Below are positions 25,375 through 34,602 of a DNA stretch of 64,000 nt, piece after piece. Position numbers and translations under genes: made by a program. The notes below the pieces were generated by a model. That model worked only from the letters and a program-made list of their open reading frames with translations. It was not told the DNA's origin and did not search any database. This DNA is from Micromonospora endolithica (GTDB taxonomy: Bacteria > Actinomycetota > Actinomycetes > Mycobacteriales > Micromonosporaceae), in the NCBI RefSeq assembly GCF_003626595.1, contig NZ_RBAK01000008.1, positions 186,001 through 250,000 of the forward strand. The letters are read 5' to 3'. How positions within the stretch are numbered: position 1 is the first letter of the stretch; each line of letters opens with the position of its first letter.

Positions 25375-25980
25375 ATGGAACACCCCTACCGCGTTGTCCT
25401 CCTGGCCGGCCCTTCCGGCTCCGGAAAGTCGTATATAGCGGAGCAAACCGGTCTTCCGGTGCTCTGTCTGGATGACTTCTACAAGGACGGTGATGACCCT
25501 ACGTTGCCGCGACAAAACGGCCTGGTCGACTGGGAGTCACCCCTGTCCTGGGACGCCGATGCGGCCGTGGAAACGATTGCCCGGCTGGCTCGCGACGGTC
25601 GGGCCGACGTGCCGGTTTATGCGATCGATCAGGACCGTCGGGTGGCCACCCGGCCATTCGAGATAGCCGGATCGCCACTTTTCGTGGCCGAAGGGATATT
25701 CGCTGCCGAGATCGTCGCCGAGTGCCGCCGGCGCGGGGTGCTCGCCGGGGCGTACGCCCTGCGGCGACCGCGCGGGGCCACGTTCGTCCGCCGGCTCGCC
25801 CGCGACCTCGGCGAGCAGCGCAAGGCGCCGCGTGTGCTGCTGCGGCGCGGCGTGGCGCTGCTGCGGGCCGAACCGGCCGTGCTGCGCCGGCAGACCGGCC
25901 TGGGCGCCGAGGCGGCCCGCGCGGGCGAGGTGCTGCGCCGGGTGGCCGGTCTGCTCGCCGGCCACCGGCACCACACCTGA
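25375..25980 (+). CDS. Uridine kinase-like P-loop protein
   Basis: The 201-residue protein has Walker A AGPSGSGKS near residues 11-19, LCLDDFYKDGDDPTLP (the uridine kinase substrate loop) and the Walker B-like FVAEGIFAAEI. It phosphorylates uridine or cytidine in the best-studied relatives; the short C-terminus and absence of the usual tail make the exact substrate uncertain. It is divergent from cvnA across 194 nt. Its nearest functional company is the nucleoside salvage genes downstream, supporting a pyrimidine role. Confidence 0.8.
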   Translation: MEHPYRVVLLAGPSGSGKSYIAEQTGLPVLCLDDFYKDGDDPTLPRQNGLVDWESPLSWDADAAVETIARLARDGRADVPVYAIDQDRRVATRPFEIAGSPLFVAEGIFAAEIVAECRRRGVLAGAYALRRPRGATFVRRLARDLGEQRKAPRVLLRRGVALLRAEPAVLRRQTGLGAEAARAGEVLRRVAGLLAGHRHHT

Positions 25981-25996
25981 CCGGCCGCGCCGCCGG

Positions 25997-27076
25997 TCAG
26001 TCGACCAGCTCGGCGTACGCGGGCTTGATCACCTCGTCGATGATCCGCAACCGCTGATCGAACGGGATGAACGCACTCTTCATCGCGTTGATGGTGAACC
26101 ACCGGAGTTCCGACCAGCCGTAGCCGAAGGCGTCCACCAGCAGGGCCATCTCCCGCGACATGGAGGTGCCGCTCATCAGCCGGTTGTCGGTGTTGACCGT
26201 CACCCGGAACCGCAGGTCGCGCAGCAGCCCGATCGGGTGCTCGGCGATCGAGCCGACGGCGCCGGTCTGCACGTTCGACGACGGGCAGAGCTCCAGGGGG
26301 ATCCGCTTGTCCCGCACGTACGCGGCCAGCCGACCGAGCACCGGCTCAGCGCCGGGTGTGATGTCGTCCACGATCCGGACGCCGTGGCCGAGGCGGTCGG
26401 CCCCGCACCACTGGATCGCCTGCCAGATCGACGGCAGACCGAACGCCTCGCCGGCGTGGATGGTGAAGTGGAAGTTCTCCCGCTGGAGGTACTCGAAGGC
26501 GTCCAGGTGCCGGGTGGGCGGGAAGCCCGCCTCCGCGCCGGCGATGTCGAAGCCCACCACTCCGGAGTCCCGGTGCCGGACCGCCAACTCGGCGATCTCC
26601 TGCGAGCGGGCGGCGTGCCGCATCGCGGTGAGTAGTGTGCCGACCCGGATCGGGTGGCCGGTCGCGGCTGCCTCCGCGCTGCCCTCGGCGAAACCGGCCA
26701 GTACCGCCTCGACCACCTCGTCCAGGCTCAGGTCCCGTTCCAGGTGCTGCTCGGGGGCGAAGCGCACCTCCGCGTAGACCACCCCGTCGGCGGCCAGGTC
26801 GAGCGCGCACTCCCGGGCCACCCGGCGCAGCGCCGAGGCCGTCTGCATGACCGCCACGGTGTGCGCGAACGTCTCCAGGTAACGCTCCAGCGAGCCGGAG
26901 TCGGCCGCCGCCACGAACCAGCGCCCCAGTTCCTCGGGATCGGTGGCGGGCAGCTCGTGACCGACCTCGGCGGCCAACTCCACGATCGTCGCCGGCCGCA
27001 GTCCGCCGTCGAGATGATCGTGCAGCAGTGCCTTCGGGACCTTGACGATGTCCTCGTACCGGATTGTCGCGACCAT
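25997..27076 (-). CDS. add: Adenosine deaminase
   Basis: It converts adenosine or deoxyadenosine to inosine forms. The 359-residue protein has the zinc-binding HDHLDGG near residue 20, HAGE (catalytic Glu) in FTIHAGEAFG, DRLGHGVRI and the late VTVNTDNR aspartates. It is convergent with the uridine kinase-like gene, with 16 nt between stop codons. A -10-like TAGGGT lies 6 nt before the ATG (plus-strand 27083-27088), suggesting a leaderless transcript, although GAGGA also sits next to the start. Confidence 0.96.
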   Translation of the reverse strand: MVATIRYEDIVKVPKALLHDHLDGGLRPATIVELAAEVGHELPATDPEELGRWFVAAADSGSLERYLETFAHTVAVMQTASALRRVARECALDLAADGVVYAEVRFAPEQHLERDLSLDEVVEAVLAGFAEGSAEAAATGHPIRVGTLLTAMRHAARSQEIAELAVRHRDSGVVGFDIAGAEAGFPPTRHLDAFEYLQRENFHFTIHAGEAFGLPSIWQAIQWCGADRLGHGVRIVDDITPGAEPVLGRLAAYVRDKRIPLELCPSSNVQTGAVGSIAEHPIGLLRDLRFRVTVNTDNRLMSGTSMSREMALLVDAFGYGWSELRWFTINAMKSAFIPFDQRLRIIDEVIKPAYAELVD

Positions 27077-27082
27077 TCCTCG

Positions 27083-27088
27083 ACCCTA
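27083..27088 (-). promoter_or_regulatory. -10 element for add
   Basis: TAGGGT on the minus strand ends 6 nt before the add ATG. The spacing fits a leaderless or near-leaderless transcript. Confidence 0.4.
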
Positions 27089-27308
27089 GTCGGCGCGGGT
27101 CGGGCCGCCGACGAGGACCGGCCGGTGGGTCCCGGGCCCCAGCCGGACGGTGGGGCTGGCACCACCATCGACTGTGGTACCCGCACCAGTGAGAACCGCC
27201 ACCACCCCGCCTACCGTCGAAGGGGTGGAGCGGGCGGCGCGGACGGACGGCACGGTGCGGCTGCGGCCGGCCCCCGGGATCCCCGGCGCGGCCTGGGAGG
27301 ATGAGCCG

Positions 27309-27956
27309 GTGAGCGTCGCACGGCAGGCCGTACGGGACCTGCGCCACCTGGTGACCGGGACACCGGCCGTCGCGCTGGCCCTGCTGCTGGCGCTGGCCGG
27401 CGCCCTCGGCGCCGCGCTCAGCGTGGTCGGCGTCGGGCTGCCCCTGCTGGATCGCGCGCTCGCCGGCATCCGGGTGGTGCTGGACCGGCACCGGCGACGG
27501 GTGGCCGGCGGGACGCCACACACGCCGTACCGTCCGGTGCGCGGGTCGCTCACCGCGCGGCTGCGGATCCGGCTCGCCGACCCCGCCACCGGTCGGGATC
27601 TCCTCTTCGCCCTCACCCACCCGTTCCTGGCGGTGGCCGGGGCCGTGGTGCCGGTGGTGGTCTGGCTCGCCGCCGTTCCCGGGCTGGCCCTGCCACTGCT
27701 GCACGAGGTACGACCCGACCTGGTCGAGGACCACCTGGCCATTCCCGGTTACGGTGCCGGCACCGCCTGGCTGGCCTGCGTCGCCGCGCTCCTGGTCGCC
27801 GCCGCCGGGTGCCGACTGCCCCGCGCGGCGGTCCACCTGGAGGAGCGGTTGATCCGGACGCTGCTCCGCCCCACCGCCGTCGCCCCGCCCGTCCGACCGG
27901 GTGCCGACGACGACCGCCGTCCCACCCGCGCCGTACTCACCCACCTGGACGCCTGA
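27309..27956 (+). CDS. Sensor-domain-type membrane protein
   Basis: The 215-residue protein begins VSVARQAVRDLRHLVTGTPAVALALLLALAGALGAAL. It has paired hydrophobic spans at each end (about residues 18-50 and 105-175) that resemble the four-span 'putative sensor' domain found ahead of actinobacterial histidine kinases. Here it stands alone with no kinase. GTG 27309 was chosen because GGGAGG lies 8 nt upstream; longer forms starting at 27150 have no ribosome site. It is followed immediately by the methyltransferase gene. Confidence 0.6.
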   Translation: MSVARQAVRDLRHLVTGTPAVALALLLALAGALGAALSVVGVGLPLLDRALAGIRVVLDRHRRRVAGGTPHTPYRPVRGSLTARLRIRLADPATGRDLLFALTHPFLAVAGAVVPVVVWLAAVPGLALPLLHEVRPDLVEDHLAIPGYGAGTAWLACVAALLVAAAGCRLPRAAVHLEERLIRTLLRPTAVAPPVRPGADDDRRPTRAVLTHLDA

Positions 27957-27957
27957 C

Positions 27958-28905
27958 GTGGACCCTCGCATCGTCGACCGGCTCCGCTGCCCGGTCTGCG
28001 GCGAGCCGCTGGTCGAGCAGACCGCCGGCACCGCCCGCGCCCTGCGCTGTCTCCGCCGGCACAGCTTCGACGTGGCCCGGCAGGGTTACGTGAACCTGCT
28101 GGCCGGCCGGGCGCCGCACGTCGGGGACACCGCCGAGATGGTGGCCGCCCGGGCCGACTTCCTGGCCGCCGGGCACTACGACGTGATCTCGTCGGCCCTG
28201 GCCGCCGCCGCCGTCGGTGCGGTCGACCGCTGGCGGGCCGCCGGCCCCGGCACGCTGTCGCCGCCGCGCCGGGATCCGTCGGGCGGCGACCCGTCGGGAA
28301 CCGCCCGGACCGAGCAGCCGGAGGTTGGGGCGTACCCCCTGGTGGTGGACGCCGGCGCGGGGACCGGCCGGCACCTCGCCGCGGTGCTGGCGGCGCTGCC
28401 GGACGCCGCCGGTCTGGCGCTGGACGTCGCCAAGCCGGCGCTGCGCCGCGCCGCCCGCGCCCACTCCCGGGCCGCCGCCGCGCTGGCCGACACGTGGCAG
28501 CGACTGCCACTGGCCGACGACTGCACCGCCGTGCTGCTCAACGTCTTCGCCCCGCGCAACGGCGCCGAGTTCCACCGGGTCCTCGACCCGGCCGGGACGC
28601 TGCTGGTGGTGACCCCAGCGGAGGACCACCTCGCCGAGCTGGTCGGGGCGCTCGATCTGCTCCGGGTCGACCCGGCCAAGGCCGACCGGGTCTCCGACAG
28701 CCTCGGCGGGCACTTCACCGAGGCGGCGGCCGAGGTGCACCGGCGGGAACTGGCGCTCACCGGGCCGGAGGTCGCCACTCTCGTCGGCATGGGTCCGAGC
28801 GCCTGGCACACCGACCCGGCCGGCCTGGCCGCCCGGATCGCCGTCCTCGGCGAACCGGTGCGGGTGACCGTCGCGGTCCGACTCGGCACCTGGCGGCCCC
28901 GCTAG
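27958..28905 (+). CDS. RlmA-type rRNA (guanine-N1) methyltransferase
   Basis: The 315-residue protein starts with a zinc finger (CPVCGEPL, then CLRRHSFD) and HVGDTAEMVAARADFLAAGHYD, the RlmA/TlrB signature. A Rossmann SAM site VVDAGAGTGRHL follows. Relatives methylate G745 or G748 of 23S rRNA; the actinobacterial type includes macrolide-resistance enzymes such as TlrB and MyrA. A proline/serine-rich insertion of about 30 residues separates the halves near residue 95-125. Its GTG starts 1 nt after the previous stop. The TAG stop is formed by the CTAG at the edge of the palindromic element at 28902. No antibiotic cluster is nearby, so it may be a housekeeping copy. Confidence 0.85.
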   Translation: MDPRIVDRLRCPVCGEPLVEQTAGTARALRCLRRHSFDVARQGYVNLLAGRAPHVGDTAEMVAARADFLAAGHYDVISSALAAAAVGAVDRWRAAGPGTLSPPRRDPSGGDPSGTARTEQPEVGAYPLVVDAGAGTGRHLAAVLAALPDAAGLALDVAKPALRRAARAHSRAAAALADTWQRLPLADDCTAVLLNVFAPRNGAEFHRVLDPAGTLLVVTPAEDHLAELVGALDLLRVDPAKADRVSDSLGGHFTEAAAEVHRRELALTGPEVATLVGMGPSAWHTDPAGLAARIAVLGEPVRVTVAVRLGTWRPR

Positions 28906-29071
28906 GGCCTGTGTCGAAGTCCTCGGTCGAGCCGAGGCGAAGTCCAGGCGGCGGTCCGGCAAGGCGGAGGTTCGTGCGGATACCGGTGTTGTATCCGGAC
29001 GAACCTCCAACGCGGCCGGTCGTCGTCTGGGCCCGCCGCAGGCCGGCCAGAGGCTTTGACACAGGCCCTAG
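28902..29071. mobile_element. MITE-like 170-bp palindromic element bounded by CTAG
   Basis: The ends read CTAG-GGCCTGTGTCGAAG and, inverted, CTAG-GGCCTGTGTCAAAG. Internal arms are also inverted, with a perfect core around GAGGTTCGT and CCGGATAC near 28966-29008, so the whole element is an imperfect palindrome. There is no ORF of its own. CTAG at both ends looks like a 4-bp target duplication, as made by IS5-family elements that target YTAR. Both flanking convergent genes take their TAG stop codons from these CTAGs. Confidence 0.65.
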
Positions 29072-29748
29072 GTGGAGAGGTCGACCTCTTCCCACCCGGG
29101 CGGCTCGTCGTGGTACGGGCCGCGCAGTATCACCGCCCACTCCAGCGCCCACCGGCGCTGGCCGATCGCGTTCGCGTCGACCATGCCGGGCAGCGTGCGG
29201 CCGGCCTTCCCCGCCTCCAGGTAGGCCCAGTCCAGGCAGTAGTGCAGATCGAGCAGCGCCGCCGCGTCCGCCGGGTGCTGCGGCGCGGCCAGGATGCGGG
29301 TGCGCCACTGCCCGAACGTCTCCCCGGCGGGAATGTGCGGCAACCGTTCCACCAGCCGCTCGTCCACCGGCAGCGCCGGGTCGAGCTGCTTGGTGAGGCC
29401 GAGCACCCAGGTCAACGCGAAGAGGGCGTCGTGGTGCAGCACGAACGAGCGGTGGTCGCCCTTGCCGCCGGTCACGAACTGCCACTCCGGCGGGGTCACC
29501 ATCTCCACCAGGTGCGAGCTGAGCAGCCAGCTCATCGCCGCCTGCGGCGGCATCCCGAAACAGCGCGCCAGGACCAGGTGCAGGACCGCGATCCGCGCCT
29601 CGATCTCGCCGGTCGGTCGCAGCTCGATCTCGTCGCCCGGTTCCCACACCAGCGGAAACTGCGCGGGCGGCAGCGGCAACCGCATCCGCTCCAGCTCGTC
29701 GAGGCTCGCCTCGCGCACGGCACGCGGATCGGGGGCGGGTACGGTCAC
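29068..29748 (-). CDS. DUF4272-type protein of unknown function
   Basis: The 226-residue soluble protein has the sequence features I associate with DUF4272: a helix-rich core with EIEARIAVLHLVLARCFG, LTWVLGLTKQLDP and LLDLHYCLDWAYLEA, and the ending PPGWEEVDLST. The function is unknown. It begins with GTG 29748, 92 nt downstream of the deoA stop codon. The stop codon TAG is contributed by the CTAG edge of the palindromic element, but the C-terminus looks natural, so the gene is probably intact. Confidence 0.7.
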   Translation of the reverse strand: MTVPAPDPRAVREASLDELERMRLPLPPAQFPLVWEPGDEIELRPTGEIEARIAVLHLVLARCFGMPPQAAMSWLLSSHLVEMVTPPEWQFVTGGKGDHRSFVLHHDALFALTWVLGLTKQLDPALPVDERLVERLPHIPAGETFGQWRTRILAAPQHPADAAALLDLHYCLDWAYLEAGKAGRTLPGMVDANAIGQRRWALEWAVILRGPYHDEPPGWEEVDLST

Positions 29749-29840
29749 GGCGAATCCCTGTCCTTCACGACTGCTCGGCGCCGGTGGTCCCCCCTGGGCA
29801 GGGAGGATAGCCCCACCGTCCCGCCGAATGGAACGCCGGG

Positions 29841-31124
29841 TCAGCCGATCCGCTCGATGACCAGCGGCGGCCGGGCGGGCGCCGCCGGCGCGATCCGCAC
29901 CGCCCGGGCGGCGTCGTCCCGCGCCGCCGGGATCCGCGACGCGTCGTCGGCGCGCAGCTCGTACAGCGGGTCGCCGGTCCGCACCGGGTCACCCGGCCGC
30001 TTGTGCAGCACCACACCGGCGGGCACGCTGACCGGGTCCTCCTTGCGGGCCCGCCCGGCGCCGAGCCGCCACGCGGCGACCCCCATGGCGTACGCGTCGA
30101 CCTCGGCCACGAAACCGTCCGCGTCGGCGCGGACCACCTCGACCTCGGCGGCGGTCGGCATCGGGGCGTCCGGGTCGCCGCCCTGGGCCCGGATCATCGA
30201 CCGCCACGCGTCCATCGCCCGGCCGTCGCGCAGCGCCGCCTCCGGGTCGGCGTCCGGCAGGCCGGCCGCGGCGAGCATCTCTTGGGCCAGCGCCAGGGTC
30301 AGCTCCACCACGTCGGCGGGACCGCCGCCGGCCAGCACCTCGACCGACTCGGTCACCTCCACGGCGTTGCCGATGGTCAGCCCGAGCGGCGTGGACATGT
30401 CGGTGAGCAGGGCGACGGTTCGTACGCCGTGCGCGCCACCCAGCTCGACCATCGTCCGGGCCAGCTCCCGGGCCCGGTCGACCGACTTCATGAACGCGCC
30501 GGAGCCGACCTTCACGTCCAGCACCAACGCGCCGGTCCCCTCGGCGATCTTCTTGCTCATGATCGAGCTGGCGATCAGCGGGATCGCCTCGACGGTGCCG
30601 GTCACGTCACGCAGCGCGTACAGCTTGCGGTCGGCGGGGGCGAGCCCGGCACCGGCCGCGCAGATCACCGCGCCGACGTCCCGGAGCTGGGCGATGAACT
30701 CGTCGTTGCTCAGCGCCGCCCGCCAGCCGGGGATCGACTCCAGCTTGTCCAGCGTGCCGCCGGTGTGCCCGAGGCCCCGGCCGGAGAGCTGCGGTACCGC
30801 CCCGCCGCACGCCGCCACCAGCGGGGTGAGCGGAAGGGTGATCTTGTCACCGACGCCGCCCGTCGAGTGCTTGTCCACGGTCGGCCGGTCGACCGCAGAC
30901 AGGTCCAGCCGCTCCCCGCTGGCGATCATCGCGGCGGTCCACCGGGCGATCTCCGGGCCGGTCATCCCGTTCAGCAGGATCGCCATGGCCAGCGCCGACA
31001 TCTGCTCGTCGGCGACCACCCCCCGGGTGTACGCGTCCACCACCCAGTCGATCTGCGGGTCGGAGAGCACACCCCCGTCCCGCTTCGCCCGAATGACATC
31101 AACCGCCGCAAAACCACCACTCAT
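29841..31124 (-). CDS. deoA: Thymidine (pyrimidine-nucleoside) phosphorylase
   Basis: It splits thymidine, deoxyuridine or uridine with phosphate to the base and (deoxy)ribose-1-phosphate. The 427-residue protein has VDKHSTGGVGDK (phosphate site, family signature), SGRGLGHTGGTLDKLE and KIAEGTGALVLDVKVGSGAFM. The C-terminal alpha/beta domain is complete. It is the last gene of the nucleoside operon, 73 nt after cdd. Its products feed the phosphohexomutase/phosphopentomutase step and deoC elsewhere in the window. Confidence 0.96.
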   Translation of the reverse strand: MSGGFAAVDVIRAKRDGGVLSDPQIDWVVDAYTRGVVADEQMSALAMAILLNGMTGPEIARWTAAMIASGERLDLSAVDRPTVDKHSTGGVGDKITLPLTPLVAACGGAVPQLSGRGLGHTGGTLDKLESIPGWRAALSNDEFIAQLRDVGAVICAAGAGLAPADRKLYALRDVTGTVEAIPLIASSIMSKKIAEGTGALVLDVKVGSGAFMKSVDRARELARTMVELGGAHGVRTVALLTDMSTPLGLTIGNAVEVTESVEVLAGGGPADVVELTLALAQEMLAAAGLPDADPEAALRDGRAMDAWRSMIRAQGGDPDAPMPTAAEVEVVRADADGFVAEVDAYAMGVAAWRLGAGRARKEDPVSVPAGVVLHKRPGDPVRTGDPLYELRADDASRIPAARDDAARAVRIAPAAPARPPLVIERIG

Positions 31125-31197
31125 AACCAGATCTCTCCAACGTCGGTGCGAATTCCGTTCGGCGGACCGTTACGGGGAGGGGCCCGGGCCCCACACC

Positions 31198-31902
31198 TCA
31201 ACCACCCCAGCGGATAGGGATCTCCATCGGCGGCTCACCCTCGCCGGCCCAGAAGATCGTGCCGGCCGCGTCCACCACCACGACCCGGGGCGTACGGGCC
31301 AGACCCCAGGTGACCGCCTCCACCGGATCGTCCCAGCTGGGACCCTCCTCCAGCACACCGGTCTCGGCGTCCTCGGTGTCTCCCGCCGACCGCTCCCAGT
31401 ACGCCGTCCAGACCTGCTGCCCGGCGGACAGGTCGGGGTGCACGAAGACCGTGCCCCGTCCCCGCCACGCGGCGACCCGCTCGGGCACCACCGGCACCGG
31501 GGCCTCGGCGGTCACCGCGTCCAGGTCGGCCACGTCGAAGGCGTGCGGCAGCAGGTCGGTCATGGTCAACGGGCCGCCCTTCGCCTCCACCAGGCACGAC
31601 GGGCCGCCGTTCTCCCACAGCAGCTGCCGGCACCGGCCGCACGGCATCAGCGGCTCACCGGTGGCGTCGACGCAGGACAGCGCCACCAGCCGGCCGCCGC
31701 CGGTGGCGTGCAGCGAGGAGACCACGCCGCACTCCGCGCAGAGGGTCACCCCGTACCCGGCGTTCTCCACGTTGCAGCCGACCACGATCCGGCCGTCGTC
31801 CACCAGGGCGGCCGCGCCGACCGGGAACTTCGAGTACGGCGCGTACGCGTGCCGCATCGCGTCGGTCGCGGCGGCCCGCAGCCGTTCCCAGTCGATCTCC
31901 AT
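31198..31902 (-). CDS. cdd: Cytidine deaminase with an extra C-terminal domain
   Basis: It deaminates cytidine and deoxycytidine. The N-terminal 125 residues are a complete tetrameric-type cytidine deaminase: APYSKFPVGAA, NVENAGYGVTLCAECG (zinc Cys and catalytic Glu) and MPCGRCRQLLWE (two zinc Cys). The remaining 105 residues, beginning AFDVADLDAVTAEAP, are not part of the standard enzyme and match no domain I can name. They have VFVHPDLSAG, TAYWERSAG and VVVVDAAGTIFWAGEG. The gene follows the permease by 12 nt, inside the transporter operon. Confidence 0.92.
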   Translation of the reverse strand: MEIDWERLRAAATDAMRHAYAPYSKFPVGAAALVDDGRIVVGCNVENAGYGVTLCAECGVVSSLHATGGGRLVALSCVDATGEPLMPCGRCRQLLWENGGPSCLVEAKGGPLTMTDLLPHAFDVADLDAVTAEAPVPVVPERVAAWRGRGTVFVHPDLSAGQQVWTAYWERSAGDTEDAETGVLEEGPSWDDPVEAVTWGLARTPRVVVVDAAGTIFWAGEGEPPMEIPIRWGG

Positions 31903-31914
31903 GTCGCGCTCCCG

Positions 31915-33186
31915 TCAGCCCTTGATGTACGGCTTGCCGTCGGCGGCCGGCGCCCGGACCCGACCCACCAACCCGGCCACCGCCAGGATCGTCGCCAGGT
32001 AGGGCAGCATGGCCAGGAACTGGCTGGGGATGGTGCTGTTGATCGCGCTCAGGTAGGTGGCGAGCTGGTCGGCGAAGCCGAAGAAGAGCGCCGCGAGCAG
32101 CGCGCCGGTCGGGCTCCACCGGCCGAAGATCAGCGCGGCGAGGGCGATGAAGCCCTTACCGCCGATCATGTTCTTGGTGAACGAGTAGAGCGCCAGCGTG
32201 TAGGAGGCGCCGCCGATGCCGGCCACCACACCGGCGAGCACCACGTTGAGGTACCGCAGGCGGAGCACCTTGACGCCGAGCGTGTCGGCGGCGGTGGGGT
32301 GCTCGCCGACCGCGCGGGTACGCAGGCCCCAGCGGGTGCGGAACAGCGCGATGTGGATCACCAGCACCAGCAGCAGGCCGAGGTAGAGGAAGATGTTCCC
32401 GCGGAACAGCACCGGGCCGAGCAGCGGGATGTCGGACAGCAGCGGGATCTCCCAGTTGCTGAACCGGGGCGCGCTGTTGTAGCTCTCCGCGTCGGTCTGC
32501 ATCAGCCGCTCGTAGAGGAAGCCGGTGACGCCCACCGCGAGCAGGTTCAGCACGATGCCCATGACCACCTGGTCGACCAGGTAGCGGATGGCGAACACGG
32601 CCAGCAGCAGCGAGATGAACGCGCCGCCGATCGCGGCGGCGACCAGGCCGACCCACACGCTGCCGGAGATGCTGCCGAACAGCGCGCCGCTGAAGGCGCC
32701 CATCAGCAGCTGCCCCTCGATGGCCACGTTGACCACGCCGGACCGCTCGCAGAGCACACCGGCCAGCGCGCCGAAGATCAACGGCAGGGCCAGCACGAAC
32801 GTGCCCCGCAGGACGTTGACCAGCGGCATGAAGTTCTGCCCGGTGGGCGCGGCGGAGACCTGCCAGCACAGGAAGCTCAGCAGGAAGCCGACCAGGCCGA
32901 CGCCGAGCACCAGGGTGAACCAGCGCTTGGGCAGCCCGGCGAGCATCGCCGCGCCCGCGGCGAGGGCGACCAGGCCGAACAGGATCGCGCCGACCGTGCC
33001 GTTGATCTCCAGCGCGGCGCCGGCGGAGTCCTCGCTGAGGGTGAAGCGGGCCTGCTGGTCGGTGGCGAGCGCCCCGAACAGGACCGCGCCGAGCAGACCG
33101 AGCGCGACCAGCACCGCGCCGACCTTGCGGGTACGCGTCCAGAACCCCTGGTCGACCGGGGCGACCGCGACGTTCTCGACTGCCAT
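31915..33186 (-). CDS. Nucleoside ABC transporter permease 2
   Basis: This 423-residue protein is one of two BPD_transp_2-type permeases of a BMP-family nucleoside importer. After three N-terminal spans, the core has LAGVLCERSGVVNVAIEGQLLMG (the family EGxxL motif), then ALFRTRWGLRTRAVGEHPTAADTLG. ATG 33186 was chosen because GGAG lies 8 nt upstream; a GTG at 33204 overlapping the previous stop is an alternative. The upstream open frame to 34557 is antisense-style readthrough, not a fusion. Confidence 0.92.
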   Translation of the reverse strand: MAVENVAVAPVDQGFWTRTRKVGAVLVALGLLGAVLFGALATDQQARFTLSEDSAGAALEINGTVGAILFGLVALAAGAAMLAGLPKRWFTLVLGVGLVGFLLSFLCWQVSAAPTGQNFMPLVNVLRGTFVLALPLIFGALAGVLCERSGVVNVAIEGQLLMGAFSGALFGSISGSVWVGLVAAAIGGAFISLLLAVFAIRYLVDQVVMGIVLNLLAVGVTGFLYERLMQTDAESYNSAPRFSNWEIPLLSDIPLLGPVLFRGNIFLYLGLLLVLVIHIALFRTRWGLRTRAVGEHPTAADTLGVKVLRLRYLNVVLAGVVAGIGGASYTLALYSFTKNMIGGKGFIALAALIFGRWSPTGALLAALFFGFADQLATYLSAINSTIPSQFLAMLPYLATILAVAGLVGRVRAPAADGKPYIKG

Positions 33187-33200
33187 GGTGGACACTCCGG

Positions 33201-34526
<1,326 letters not shown>

Positions 34527-34602
34527 GCCGGCACTCCGCTTCGCTCCGTGCCGTCATGAGACACCAGGGCGCTGAGCCTGATGATTCGCTCGCTCCGCTC
34601 GC

